Positions 17,528 through 26,497 of a stretch of DNA of 64,000 bases are shown one piece after another. Within the stretch, counting starts at the first letter, position 1; each line of letters starts with the position of its first letter. Under the pieces are notes generated by a model that did no database searches, was not told where the DNA came from, and saw only the letters and a list, made by a program, of their open reading frames with translations. The stretch comes from an uncultured Clostridia bacterium. Its GTDB lineage: Bacteria > Bacillota > Clostridia > TANB77 > CAG-508. Position numbers and translations under genes: made by a program. The stretch covers positions 62,001-126,000 of the forward strand of contig CALXXE010000004.1 of NCBI GenBank assembly GCA_944392605.1. Direction: 5' to 3'.

Positions 17528-18352
17528 ATGAGAAGGGATAATAGGGCAAGAAATAATAACAAAGATGCTATGCAAAATAAGATTATAATGTATTGTATTA
17601 TTGGAGTTGCTGTTCTCACAGTTATTTTAGTTGCCTTGCTTATGTATAGTAGACATTTAAATGAAGAAATGCAAAATGATGTAATAGATTTTGAAGATAT
17701 GGCAAATATTACAGGTGATAATAACAGCACAAATACTAGTAATACAAATACAGAAAGCGTAAGTACTGAGATTGGTAAGTCTGTAAATGAAGTTCAAAAT
17801 GAAACTAATACTACAAATAGTATAAACACAACTAATAATACAACAAATACACAAAATCAAGCAAACACAACTAGAACAACAACTCAAACAAGTAAAGCTA
17901 CACAAACTAATACAAACACAACAGAAGAAGCGGAAACTAAAAAAGAACTATCTTTTGAAAGACCTGTTGAAGGTGAAATTATGAAAGCATATGCTAAAGA
18001 CAATTTAGTATATTCAGAAACTCTTCAAGAATGGACTACACATTTAGGAATAGACATCAAGGCTGATAAAACAACTGTTGTAAAAGCAGCAGAAGCAGGT
18101 ACTGTAAAAACTATTAAAAATGATCCAAGATATAGTTTAACAATTACTATTGAACATGATGATGGTTACCAAACTGTTTATGCTAACCTTTTAAGTTCTG
18201 AGTTTGTAATAGAAGGAGAGAAAGTAGAAAAAGGACAAAGTATAGGTACTGTTGGTAATACTGCGACTTTTGAGATTGCAGATGAACCACACTTACATTT
18301 TGAAATATTAAAAGATGGTGTTCAGATAGACCCAAGTACTTTTATTCAATAG
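17528..18352 (+). CDS. spoIIQ: SpoIIQ-type M23 peptidase of the forespore membrane
   Basis: 274 residues: basic N-terminus, one membrane helix (IIMYCIIGVAVLTVILVALLMY, ~18-39), a long Asn/Thr-rich linker (~60-135) and a C-terminal LytM/M23 domain. Zinc ligands HxxxD (THLGID) and HxH (PHLHFE) are both present, so the peptidase should be active; Bacillus SpoIIQ has lost them, while clostridial ones keep them. SpoIIQ spans the engulfing membranes with SpoIIIAH. Position right after spoIID supports the call over a generic M23 peptidase. Confidence 0.85.
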   Translation: MRRDNRARNNNKDAMQNKIIMYCIIGVAVLTVILVALLMYSRHLNEEMQNDVIDFEDMANITGDNNSTNTSNTNTESVSTEIGKSVNEVQNETNTTNSINTTNNTTNTQNQANTTRTTTQTSKATQTNTNTTEEAETKKELSFERPVEGEIMKAYAKDNLVYSETLQEWTTHLGIDIKADKTTVVKAAEAGTVKTIKNDPRYSLTITIEHDDGYQTVYANLLSSEFVIEGEKVEKGQSIGTVGNTATFEIADEPHLHFEILKDGVQIDPSTFIQ

Positions 18353-18381
18353 ACGCTTAAGGTAAGCGTCTAAATTTTTTT
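18350..18381 (+). terminator. Terminator of the spoII cluster
   Basis: TAGACGCTTA/TAAGCGTCTA hairpin with a 3-base loop followed by T-rich sequence; the spoIIQ stop codon is its first three bases. Confidence 0.88.
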
Positions 18382-18752
18382 GGTAGAAAATTAAAAAAAT
18401 AATGAACGGTGGCATAAATTTGATTAATATTTTTCTTTTTTATTAAATGTGTTTACAATTTATGGAAAATATGATATATAATAAATGTTCTATAGGCTAG
18501 ATGGCTTTCAATATTCTATTATTTTTAAATTAAAAAATATTTTTTAATTATTTTAATCAAGATTTTTAATCAAATAATCTAAAAAATCCCGAATAAATTG
18601 ATTTAAATTTGTTTAAAATCCTAAATTGCTTAGGTTTATTAATTATGCCTTTAAAATTTAAGCCGTTTAGCGCTATAGAAAATATACGTAAATATTTATT
18701 AACTACTTGAAAAAATATTTGTTAGTTGATATAATTGAAAGGAAGAATGCAA
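18382..18752. other. AT-rich intergenic stretch without a recognisable gene
   Basis: About 370 bases, very AT-rich. No ORF with a binding site, tRNA or strong terminator seen. A TTGAAA (18707) and a TATAAT (18730-18735) are 17 bases apart next to the following gene, but start-site spacing would leave almost no leader, so I do not call it a promoter. Confidence 0.5.
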
Positions 18753-19602
18753 TTGGAAATAAATCTAAAAAATGACATAGTGTTTAAATCATTTTTTTCT
18801 AGAAAAGGCAATGAAAAATATTTAATTAATTTTTTAAGTTCATTATTAAAAATAGAAATTTATAAAATAAAAGTATTTGAAGAAGTTCATGTAGAAACAC
18901 TATTTAAAGAAGAAAAAGGTGGAAGTATGGACTTACAAGTAGAAATAAATGATGAAATTATAGTAAATATAGAAATGCAAAAAAGAAATAATTATGATAT
19001 AGAACAAAGGACAAAGTATTATAGCTCAAAAATAATATCAAGAGAGGTAGGAAAACGGAACAGAATATTCTAAAATAAAAAAAGTTATCATGATAAATAT
19101 TTTAGATTACATTTTATATAAAGAACATAAAGAATATATTTCAAAAACAGCTATAGTACTAGATAAACATAGAGAGCATGAAGTTATAAAAGATTTAGAA
19201 TGGCATTTTATAGAATTACCAAAGTTTGAAAAAATTAATGATATAGATATAAATAATACAGTAAATCAATGGCTAGCATTTATTAATAATGATAGGAGGT
19301 ATATAGATATGGCAACTGCAAAAAATAAAGTTTTAAAAGAAGCAAGAGAAGACTATAATTATTTAACAGGAGAAGCAGAAGAAAGAAGATTACAGGATTT
19401 AAGAGAAAGATGGGAAATGGATAGGATTAGTGAAATTAGTTATGTTTCTGAAAAAAGTGAAAAGAAAGGAGAAAAACGTGGCAAAAAACTAGGCGAACAA
19501 AATATAATAAAATTATTATTTAAAAATAATATGTCACCAAGTGAAATAGCTGAAAAAACAGGAATTAAATTAGCAGAAATATTAAAAATAGTAAGTAATT
19601 AA
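18753..19602 (+). CDS. Rpn-family PD-(D/E)XK nuclease (recombination-promoting nuclease/putative transposase), +1 frameshift at in-frame CGG
   Basis: The first part (LEINLKNDIVFKSFFSRKGN, then MDLQVEINDEIIVNIEMQKR with the Asp...Glu-x-Gln catalytic pattern) is the N-terminal half of the family; the zero frame stops at TAA 19071. The second half continues in the +1 frame: GTEYSKIKKVIMINILDY, WHFIELPKFEK, and a charged C-terminus ending in an HTH-like MSPSEIAEKTGIKLAEI. The switch falls on CGG 19056-19058 (GGA AAA, skip C, GGA ACA GAA), restoring ~282 residues, normal for the family. TTG 18753 is preferred (AAAGGAAG 8 bases upstream, homologs begin here); ATG 18747 is too close to the site. It could be a decayed gene, but the other CGG shifts argue for translation through it. 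Confidence 0.7.
19056..19058 (+). other. Putative +1 frameshift site (in-frame CGG) in the Rpn nuclease gene
   Basis: Zero-frame context GGA AAA CGG AAC AGA ATA TTC TAA; homologous frame GGA AAA (C) GGA ACA GAA TAT. A zero-frame stop follows twelve bases after the CGG. Only in-frame CGG in the gene. Confidence 0.65.
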
Positions 19603-19655
19603 AATTAAATATAACTGATAAGTTCTTTTCTTTAGAAATAAAATTCAACTTTTTT

Positions 19656-19695
19656 CGAAAAAACGTTTGACATTCTTTTGTTTGTATGATATTAT
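19656..19695 (+). promoter_or_regulatory. lexA promoter with overlapping SOS box
   Basis: CGAAAAAACGTTTG (19656-19669) matches the Bacillus-type SOS box CGAACRNRYGTTYG at 13 of 14 positions. It overlaps the -35 TTGACA (19667-19672), which is 17 bases from the -10 TATTAT (19690-19695). LexA bound here would block its own promoter, the usual autoregulation. Confidence 0.82.
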
Positions 19696-19726
19696 AACTT
19701 CAAATTAAAAACGGGAGTGATAATAT

Positions 19727-20380
19727 ATGCAAAGAAAGAAGAAACCAGAGCTAAATAAAAGAGAAAAATCAATACTAAAATTCATCGAAAAACAAATAAT
19801 GACACAAGGATATCCACCATCAGTAAGGGAGATTGGAAAAGCAGTTGGTTTAAGTTCAACAGCAACAGTACATGGATATTTAAAGAAATTAGAGGAAAAA
19901 GGTTATATTAAAAGACAAGACAAAAAAGGAAGAACAATGAGACTACTAAAAGGTGGTTCAGGAGAGCCAAAAGCTACATCAAGCAAAGATTTTTATACTC
20001 AAAAAGAACTAGTGGAAGTTCCTATAATTGGTAAGATAACAGCAGGAGAGCCAATCTTAGCAGTAGAAAATGTAACAGATACATTCCCAATTCCAATTGA
20101 TTTTGTTGGAAATTCAGAAAGTTTTATGCTAACTGTACGTGGTGAGAGTATGATTGAGGCTGGTATTTTAGACGGAGACTATATATTGGTAAAAAGACAA
20201 AATACAGCAAATAATGGAGAAATTGTAGTTGCATTAATCGGAGATGAAGCAACTGTTAAAACATTCTATAAAGAAAAAGATCATATTAGATTACAACCAG
20301 AAAATAGTACTATGGATCCAATTATTGTACCTAATTGTGAAATACTTGGAAAGGTTGCAGGAGTATTTAGAAAAATGTAA
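19727..20380 (+). CDS. lexA: LexA, SOS-response transcriptional repressor
   Basis: 217 residues: winged HTH ([28 protein letters not shown], ~30-60), then the S24 self-cleaving domain with the Ala-Gly cleavage site in GKITAGEP (~105), catalytic Ser in [11 protein letters not shown] (~140) and catalytic Lys in DEATVKTFY (~180). RecA-stimulated self-cleavage lifts repression of DNA-repair genes. Binding site ACGGGAGTG before ATG 19727. The upstream SOS box shows autoregulation; other SOS-type genes in the window are uvrA, recJ and addA. Confidence 0.97.
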   Translation: MQRKKKPELNKREKSILKFIEKQIMTQGYPPSVREIGKAVGLSSTATVHGYLKKLEEKGYIKRQDKKGRTMRLLKGGSGEPKATSSKDFYTQKELVEVPIIGKITAGEPILAVENVTDTFPIPIDFVGNSESFMLTVRGESMIEAGILDGDYILVKRQNTANNGEIVVALIGDEATVKTFYKEKDHIRLQPENSTMDPIIVPNCEILGKVAGVFRKM

Positions 20381-20408
20381 ATTTTCTGTGAATTTGTATT
20401 AAATAATA

Positions 20409-20438
20409 TTGACAAAATGACACTGTGTCACATATAAT
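20409..20438 (+). promoter_or_regulatory. Promoter with palindromic operator for the ABC exporter operon
   Basis: -35 TTGACA (20409-20414), 18-base spacer, -10 TATAAT (20433-20438). The spacer contains the perfect 13-bp palindrome TGACACTGTGTCA (20418-20430), ideally placed to block RNA polymerase. That is the arrangement of TetR/MarR/GntR-controlled exporters, but no such regulator lies next to it. Confidence 0.72.
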
Positions 20439-20478
20439 GTGATATGGTGTTATTTTAATTATAAAAGGGAGGAGAAAG

Positions 20479-22746
20479 ATGCTAAAAGTATTAAAAAATC
20501 TAAAAAATTCTTTTTGGGCAGTCGTGGTAATAATTTTATTGTTAATTGTACAAGCACAAGCTGATTTAAGATTGCCAGATTATACATCAAAAATAGTAAA
20601 TGTTGGAATACAAGCTGGTGGAATTGAAACAGCAGTACCACAAATAATTAGTAAAGAAGATATGAAAAATATCTTAATCTTTTCAGAAGATGATGATAAG
20701 ATAATTGAGAATTATACTTTAGTAGGAGAAAGTCCAGCTAAAGAACAAGAAAAAGTATTAAAAAAATATTTAGGAAGAGAGTATAGTATAGAGCCAAATT
20801 CAATATATGTATTAAATGATATTGACTCTAGCAAAGAAGATGAGTTGTCAAGTATTATGGCAAGTCCATTGATGGAATTCTCAACTGTAACGAATGGAGA
20901 TACAGCAGCTAAAATAAAAGAGTCTATGATGACAAATGTTTCAGAAGAACAAAAAGCAGTTTTTGAAAATATGAGCATTCTTGATATAATCAAGGCTATG
21001 CCAGAAGAACAAAGAACTGCAGTTTTAAGTGAGTTTACAAAACAAATAGATGAGATGCAAGAGTCAATAAAAGAACAAGCAGCAGTAGCAGAAATAAAAA
21101 ATATATATAAAGATTTAGGAGTGGATACAGACAAGCTTCAAAATGATTATATATTGTTTACTGGTTTACAAATGCTTGGAATTGCATTAATTAGTATGGC
21201 ATCAGCAATTACAATTATGCTTTTATCTGCAAGAGTGGCAGCTAAACTTGGAAAAACTTTAAGAGAGAAAGTATTCAAGAAAGTACTTAGTTTCTCAACA
21301 GGAGAATTAAATAGGTTTTCTACAGCATCTTTGATTACACGTAGTACTAATGATATTCAACAAATACAACAATTAATTGCAATACTATTTAGAGTTGTAG
21401 TATATGCTCCAATTATTGGTATTGGTGGGTTTATGAAAGTATTAACAACTAGTGATAATTCAATGGCTTGGATTATAGGTGTTGCGATACTTGCAGTTCT
21501 ATTTATAGTAGTTACATTATTTATTGTTGCTATGCCTAAGTTTAGAAAGTTACAAGAATTGACAGATAAACTAAACTTAGTATCAAGAGAAATATTAAGT
21601 GGGCTTCAAGTAATAAGAGCATTTAATACAGAGAAAAAAGAGGAAAAGAGATTTGACAATGCAAATAAAGGCTTAATGAAAACAAACGTATTTGTAAACC
21701 GTGCAATGACTATAATGATGCCTGCATTAATGTTAGTAATGAATGCGATTACAGTCTTAATTGTATGGGTTGGAGGTCAAAATGTAGACCAGGGTATAAT
21801 GCAAGTTGGTGATATGATGGCATTTATTCAATATACAATGCAGATAGTTATGGCATTTTTAATGATTTCAATGATTTCAATTATGCTACCAAGAGCATCA
21901 GTTTCTGCAAATCGTATAAATGAAGTTCTAGAAACAGAACCAAGTATAAAAGATAAAGAAGAAACAAAGAAATTTGACTCAAGTAAAAAAGGATTAGTAG
22001 AATTCAAAAATGTATCATTCAGATATCCAGATGCAGATACAGAGATATTAGAAGATATAAACTTTACAGCAGAACCAGGTAAAACAACAGCAATTATTGG
22101 AAGTACAGGAAGTGGTAAGTCAACAGTTGTAAACCTTATTCCAAGATTCTATGATGTAACCGGTGGAGAACTTAGAATTGATGGTGTAAATGTAAAAGAT
22201 GTATCTCAAAAAGATTTAAGAGATATTATAGGATTTGTTCCACAAAAAGGATTATTATTCTCTGGAACAATAGAATCAAATATAAAATATGCTGATGATA
22301 ATATGTCAGATGAAAAGATGTATAAAGCAGCAGAGATTGCACAAGCAACAGAATTTATAGAGACTAAGGAGAAAAAATACCAAGATCCGATAGCACAAGG
22401 TGGAGGTAACGTATCAGGAGGACAAAGACAACGTCTTTCTATTGCAAGGGCACTCGCAAAAGATCCAGAGATATTTGTATTTGATGATAGTTTTTCAGCA
22501 TTAGATTTAAAAACAGATGCAGCTTTAAGAGAAGCTTTATCTGAAATTACACAAGATAAAACAGTTATAATAGTAGCGCAAAGAATAAGTACAATTTTAA
22601 ATGCAGACCAAATCATAGTATTAGAAGAAGGAAAAGTTGTAGGAATAGGAACACATGATGAACTTATTAAAAACAACGAAACATATAGACAAATTGCCTT
22701 ATCACAATTGTCAGAAGAAGAATTAGACAAGAAAGGAGGTAATTAA
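20479..22746 (+). CDS. ABC exporter, fused permease-ATPase, subunit 1 of a heterodimer
   Basis: 755 residues: membrane helix ~12-32, a long extracytoplasmic insertion (~33-225, Glu/Lys-rich, absent in most exporters), five further helices, then a nucleotide-binding domain with Walker A GSTGSGKSTVVN, ABC signature NVSGGQRQRLSIARAL, Walker B EIFVFDDSFSALDL and the H-loop replaced by Gln in VIIVAQRIS. The Asp in place of the catalytic Glu after Walker B (FDDS) marks a degenerate site, as in heterodimeric exporters where only the partner's site is fully active. It pairs with the next gene. Substrate unknown; drug or peptide export is likely. Confidence 0.88.
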   Translation: MLKVLKNLKNSFWAVVVIILLLIVQAQADLRLPDYTSKIVNVGIQAGGIETAVPQIISKEDMKNILIFSEDDDKIIENYTLVGESPAKEQEKVLKKYLGREYSIEPNSIYVLNDIDSSKEDELSSIMASPLMEFSTVTNGDTAAKIKESMMTNVSEEQKAVFENMSILDIIKAMPEEQRTAVLSEFTKQIDEMQESIKEQAAVAEIKNIYKDLGVDTDKLQNDYILFTGLQMLGIALISMASAITIMLLSARVAAKLGKTLREKVFKKVLSFSTGELNRFSTASLITRSTNDIQQIQQLIAILFRVVVYAPIIGIGGFMKVLTTSDNSMAWIIGVAILAVLFIVVTLFIVAMPKFRKLQELTDKLNLVSREILSGLQVIRAFNTEKKEEKRFDNANKGLMKTNVFVNRAMTIMMPALMLVMNAITVLIVWVGGQNVDQGIMQVGDMMAFIQYTMQIVMAFLMISMISIMLPRASVSANRINEVLETEPSIKDKEETKKFDSSKKGLVEFKNVSFRYPDADTEILEDINFTAEPGKTTAIIGSTGSGKSTVVNLIPRFYDVTGGELRIDGVNVKDVSQKDLRDIIGFVPQKGLLFSGTIESNIKYADDNMSDEKMYKAAEIAQATEFIETKEKKYQDPIAQGGGNVSGGQRQRLSIARALAKDPEIFVFDDSFSALDLKTDAALREALSEITQDKTVIIVAQRISTILNADQIIVLEEGKVVGIGTHDELIKNNETYRQIALSQLSEEELDKKGGN

Positions 22747-22747
22747 T

Positions 22748-24571
22748 ATGCCAGGACCAATGGGAGGACCAGGAAGAAATATGTCTACAGCAAAGGCAAA
22801 AGACTTTAAGAAAACAACAAAAAAATTAATAAAAAATTATCTATCAAAATATAAAGTGGCATTAATAATTGTAATAATATTTGCAATAGGAAGTACTATA
22901 TTTACAATTGTAGGGCCTAAAGTGTTAGGAAATGCAACGACAGAGATATTTAATGGCTTAGTTAGTAAAATATCTGGTGGATCAGGAATTGACTTTGGAA
23001 AACTAGGAGCAATATTACTTGGTTTACTTGGATTATATATTGCAAGTGCATTATTCTCACTAATTCAAGGATTTACAATGACAGGGGTTTCACAGAAACT
23101 TACTTATAGAATGAGAAATGATATTGTTCAAAAAATAAATAAATTACCAATGAATTATTTTGATACTAAAACACATGGAGAGGTATTATCAATAATAACA
23201 AATGATATTGATACTTTAAGTATGAATTTAAACCAAAGTATTACACAGATAATTACCTCTGTTTGTACAATCATAGGTATATTAATTATGATGCTTTCAA
23301 TAAGCTGGCAAATGACTTTAATATCACTTGTGATTTTACCAATAGCAGGAGTTTTGGTAAAAATTATTGTTAGTAAATCTCAGAAATACTTCAAAGCTCA
23401 ACAAGATTATTTAGGACATATAAATGGTCAAGTTGAAGAAATATATGGTGGACTAAATATTGTAAAAGTATTTAATGCAGAAGGAAAAGTAGATAAAGAA
23501 TTTGAAAAAGCGAATAATACATTGTATCATTCAGCTTGGAAATCACAATTCTTATCAGGTTTAATACATCCAGTAATGAATTTTATAGGAAATGTTGGAT
23601 ACGTTGGTGTTGCAGTTGCAGGTGGATATTTAGCAATCAATGGAACAATTACAGTAGGAAATATCCAAAGTTTTATACAATATAATAGACAATTTGTACA
23701 ACCAATAAACCAAATTGCACAAATTTCTAGTATGTTACAATCAATGGCAGCAGCTGCTGAAAGAATTTTCGAATTCTTAGAACAACCAGAAGAAGTTGAT
23801 ACAGCAAAAGGAGATATTGACACATCAAAGCTAGAAGGAAATATAGAATTTGACCATGTCAAATTTGGTTATAATCCAAATAAAACAATCATTAATGATT
23901 TTAATTGTACTGTAAAGAACGGACAAAAAATTGCAATTGTAGGACCTACAGGAGCAGGAAAAACCACAATGGTTAAATTACTTATGAGATTTTATGATGT
24001 AAATAGTGGAGCAATTCTAGTTGACGGTCATAATATAAAAGATTTTGAAAGAGGAGAACTTCGTAAGATGTTTGGTATGGTACTTCAAGATACTTGGCTA
24101 TTTGGAGGTACTGTAAAAGATAATATTAAATATGGTAAAGAAGATGCAGCAGATGATGAGGTAATCAGAGCAGCTAAAGCAGCACATGTTCACCACTTTA
24201 TAAAAACACTGCCAAATGGATATAAGTCACTTCTAAATGAAGAGTCAAGCAATGTATCAGCAGGACAAAAACAATTGCTTACAATTGCAAGAGTAATTTT
24301 AGCAGACCCTAAGATATTAATATTAGATGAAGCAACATCTTCTATTGATACAAGAACGGAAATACAAATACAAGATGCTATGGATAACTTAATGAAAGGT
24401 AGAACAAGTTTTATTATTGCACATAGATTATCAACTATCAAAAATGCAGATTTAATATTAGTTATGAATCATGGTGATATAGTAGAACAAGGAACTCATG
24501 AAGGTTTACTTGCTAAAGGTGGATTTTATAGTGAACTTTATAATTCACAATTTGAAGTCGAAGAAGAGTAA
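22748..24571 (+). CDS. ABC exporter, fused permease-ATPase, subunit 2 of a heterodimer
   Basis: 607 residues starting MPGPMGGPGRN, six membrane helices, then an ATPase domain with Walker A GPTGAGKTTMVK, signature NVSAGQKQLLTIARV, Walker B KILILDEATSSID (catalytic Glu present) and H-loop FIIAHRLST. Its canonical active site complements the degenerate one in the preceding subunit. The gene starts one base after the previous stop, with AAAGGAGG inside the upstream coding end, so the two are translated from one mRNA. Confidence 0.9.
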   Translation: MPGPMGGPGRNMSTAKAKDFKKTTKKLIKNYLSKYKVALIIVIIFAIGSTIFTIVGPKVLGNATTEIFNGLVSKISGGSGIDFGKLGAILLGLLGLYIASALFSLIQGFTMTGVSQKLTYRMRNDIVQKINKLPMNYFDTKTHGEVLSIITNDIDTLSMNLNQSITQIITSVCTIIGILIMMLSISWQMTLISLVILPIAGVLVKIIVSKSQKYFKAQQDYLGHINGQVEEIYGGLNIVKVFNAEGKVDKEFEKANNTLYHSAWKSQFLSGLIHPVMNFIGNVGYVGVAVAGGYLAINGTITVGNIQSFIQYNRQFVQPINQIAQISSMLQSMAAAAERIFEFLEQPEEVDTAKGDIDTSKLEGNIEFDHVKFGYNPNKTIINDFNCTVKNGQKIAIVGPTGAGKTTMVKLLMRFYDVNSGAILVDGHNIKDFERGELRKMFGMVLQDTWLFGGTVKDNIKYGKEDAADDEVIRAAKAAHVHHFIKTLPNGYKSLLNEESSNVSAGQKQLLTIARVILADPKILILDEATSSIDTRTEIQIQDAMDNLMKGRTSFIIAHRLSTIKNADLILVMNHGDIVEQGTHEGLLAKGGFYSELYNSQFEVEEE

Positions 24572-24606
24572 ATAGTAAAATGTAATTTTTACAAATAATA
24601 TATTAA

Positions 24607-24645
24607 AAATAGAGTGTATGAGAAATCATATACTTTATTTTTAAT
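24607..24645 (+). terminator. Terminator of the ABC exporter operon
   Basis: Fifteen paired positions (AAATAGAGTGTATGA with TCATATACTTTATTT, including G-U) around a GAAA loop, followed by TTAAT. Confidence 0.82.
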
Positions 24646-24661
24646 AAAATCAATAATTTCC

Positions 24662-24756
24662 TTTGAAAAAATGTATAAATGTCGACATTTTTCGTTTGAA
24701 AAAATGTGAAAATAATCAAATTTTCCTTTGAATTTTTGTGATAAATATGGTATAAT
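24662..24756 (+). promoter_or_regulatory. Promoter region with direct repeats and a palindrome before the DUF4143 ATPase gene
   Basis: TTTGAAAAAATGT occurs at 24662 and again at 24695; a relative, TTTGAATTTTTGT, starts at 24727. Spacing is 33 and 32 bases, about three helical turns. Between the first two is the perfect palindrome AAATGTCGACATTT (24677-24690). The third copy contains the -35 TTGAAT (24728), 17 bases from TATAAT (24751-24756). The layout suggests cooperative binding of a regulator. Confidence 0.6.
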
Positions 24757-24785
24757 TAACATATAATAAAAAAGGAGGCTTGCTT

Positions 24786-26087
24786 ATGTATCGTGAAGAA
24801 TTAAGAAAATTAGAAGAATGGAAAAACTCAAAAAGTAGAATGCCTTTAATAATAAAAGGGGCAAGACAGGTTGGTAAGACTTGGTTAATGCAAGAGTTTG
24901 GAAAAAAGTATTATAAAAAAGTAGCATATGTTAATTTTGACGGAAATGAAAGAATGGAAAGGTTATTCCAAGGAGACTTTGATATAGAAAGATTAATACA
25001 GGGCTTAAAGATTGAAACAGGTGTTGATATAAAAAAAGAAGATACACTATTAATTTTTGATGAAGTACAAGAAGTGCCAAAAGCATTAACTTCATTAAAA
25101 TATTTTTATGAAAATGCAAGAGAATATAATATTATAGCTGCAGGTTCACTACTTGGAGTGGCCTTGCACGAAGGAACATCATTTCCTGTTGGAAAAGTGG
25201 ATTTCATGGATTTATATCCGTTAAACTTTAAAGAATTTCTATTAGCATTAGGAGAGAAGAAATTAGTAGAGTTACTAGAAAAAAAAGATTGGAAATTAAT
25301 AGGAATATTTAAAGATAAATTAATAGATTTATTAAGGCAATATTATTTTATTGGAGGAATGCCAGCAGCAGTAGAAAGATATGTTGATACAAAAGATTTA
25401 AAACAAGTAAGAAAAATTCAAAATCAATTATTAAAGGCATATGAGGAAGACTTTTCAAAACATGCCCCAAATGAAATAGTACCAAGATTAAGAATGTTGT
25501 GGAATAGCATACCATCTCAATTGGCAAAAGAAAATAAAAAATTCATATATGGACTAATAAAAGAAGGCGCAAGAGCAAAAGAATATGAACTTGCCTTATC
25601 TTGGTTAGTAGATTGTGGTTTGGTATACAAAGTTGATAGGATAAAGAAACCTAATATTCCATTAATTGCATACCAAGATATAAGTGCATTCAAATTATAT
25701 ATGTTAGATGTTGGTCTTTTAGGTGCAATGGCAAATATTGATGAAAAAATCTTATTAGAGGGAAGTAAAATTTTCACTGAATTTAAGGGCTCACTTACAG
25801 AGCAGTTTGTACTAACAGAATTAAAATCTAATAAGGATATATCAGTTTTTTATTGGTCAGCAGAAAGGGCAACTGCAGAGGTGGACTTTATTATACAATT
25901 AGGGACTGATGTAATCCCTATAGAAGTAAAAGCAGAACAAAATTTAAAAGCAAAAAGTTTAAAAGAATTTGTAAATAAATATGGAACAACTAAAAATGTA
26001 AGAACATCTATGGCAGAATATAAAAAAGATGAATGGCTTACTAATATACCACTATATGCAATTGGAGAAATTGAGAAAATAATTTAA
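24786..26087 (+). CDS. AAA ATPase with DUF4143 C-terminal domain
   Basis: Start ATG 24786 behind AAAGGAGG. 433 residues: Walker A in IIKGARQVGKTWLMQEF (~24-40), Walker B LLIFDEVQEVPKAL (~88-101), sensor AAGSLLGVAL, a middle helical region, and the DUF4143 part with a PD-(D/E)XK-like end (AERATAEVDFIIQ...VIPIEVKAEQNLKAKSL). This superfamily is common in anaerobes, often near toxin-antitoxin or defence genes, but its role is poorly known. It is monocistronic here. Nuclease activity is an inference from the VDF...EVK pattern. Confidence 0.85.
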   Translation: MYREELRKLEEWKNSKSRMPLIIKGARQVGKTWLMQEFGKKYYKKVAYVNFDGNERMERLFQGDFDIERLIQGLKIETGVDIKKEDTLLIFDEVQEVPKALTSLKYFYENAREYNIIAAGSLLGVALHEGTSFPVGKVDFMDLYPLNFKEFLLALGEKKLVELLEKKDWKLIGIFKDKLIDLLRQYYFIGGMPAAVERYVDTKDLKQVRKIQNQLLKAYEEDFSKHAPNEIVPRLRMLWNSIPSQLAKENKKFIYGLIKEGARAKEYELALSWLVDCGLVYKVDRIKKPNIPLIAYQDISAFKLYMLDVGLLGAMANIDEKILLEGSKIFTEFKGSLTEQFVLTELKSNKDISVFYWSAERATAEVDFIIQLGTDVIPIEVKAEQNLKAKSLKEFVNKYGTTKNVRTSMAEYKKDEWLTNIPLYAIGEIEKII

Positions 26088-26158
26088 AAAAATAATTCAT
26101 GGTATTTATTTTTCTAAAAATATGTGGTAAAATATACCAAGTAAAGGAGAGAAATAAA

Positions 26159-26422
26159 ATGACAATGCAAGAAATAACACAATATTTAGATAATAAAATA
26201 AATAGTGATGAAAATATAGTAACAATAACTTTTTATGAAGTAAGAATAAAATTTGATCTATCAGAAGAACAAACACAAGAATTTTTAAGACTTTGTAAAA
26301 CAAGACTTGAAAACCTTGGATATCAAGTATACTTTACAGGTGCAAAATATATGTATCAAGGGGAAAGTAAAGTAGTACAATCAAATGAATTAATGGTAGC
26401 AATAAAAGAAAATTTGGACTAA
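26159..26422 (+). CDS. Small protein of unknown function
   Basis: Start ATG 26159 behind AAAGGAGAG, 87 codons, followed directly by a terminator. Soluble, acidic, predicted alpha/beta: MTMQEITQYLDNKINSDEN, then strands VTITFYEVRIKFDL and a helix SEEQTQEFLRLCKTRLENLG, ending in YQVYFTGAKYMYQGES. No recognised family. Between a DUF4143 ATPase and a convergent membrane gene. Confidence 0.7.
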   Translation: MTMQEITQYLDNKINSDENIVTITFYEVRIKFDLSEEQTQEFLRLCKTRLENLGYQVYFTGAKYMYQGESKVVQSNELMVAIKENLD

Positions 26423-26448
26423 AAAAAGAAGCATTGCTTCTTTTTTTA
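26421..26448 (+). terminator. Terminator after the 87-codon gene
   Basis: AAAAAAGAAGC/GCTTCTTTTTTT hairpin beginning at the stop codon. Confidence 0.8.
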
Positions 26449-26497
26449 TATTTTATATTTATTTTTTGATTTTTATTATATTTTGATAACTTCTTTC

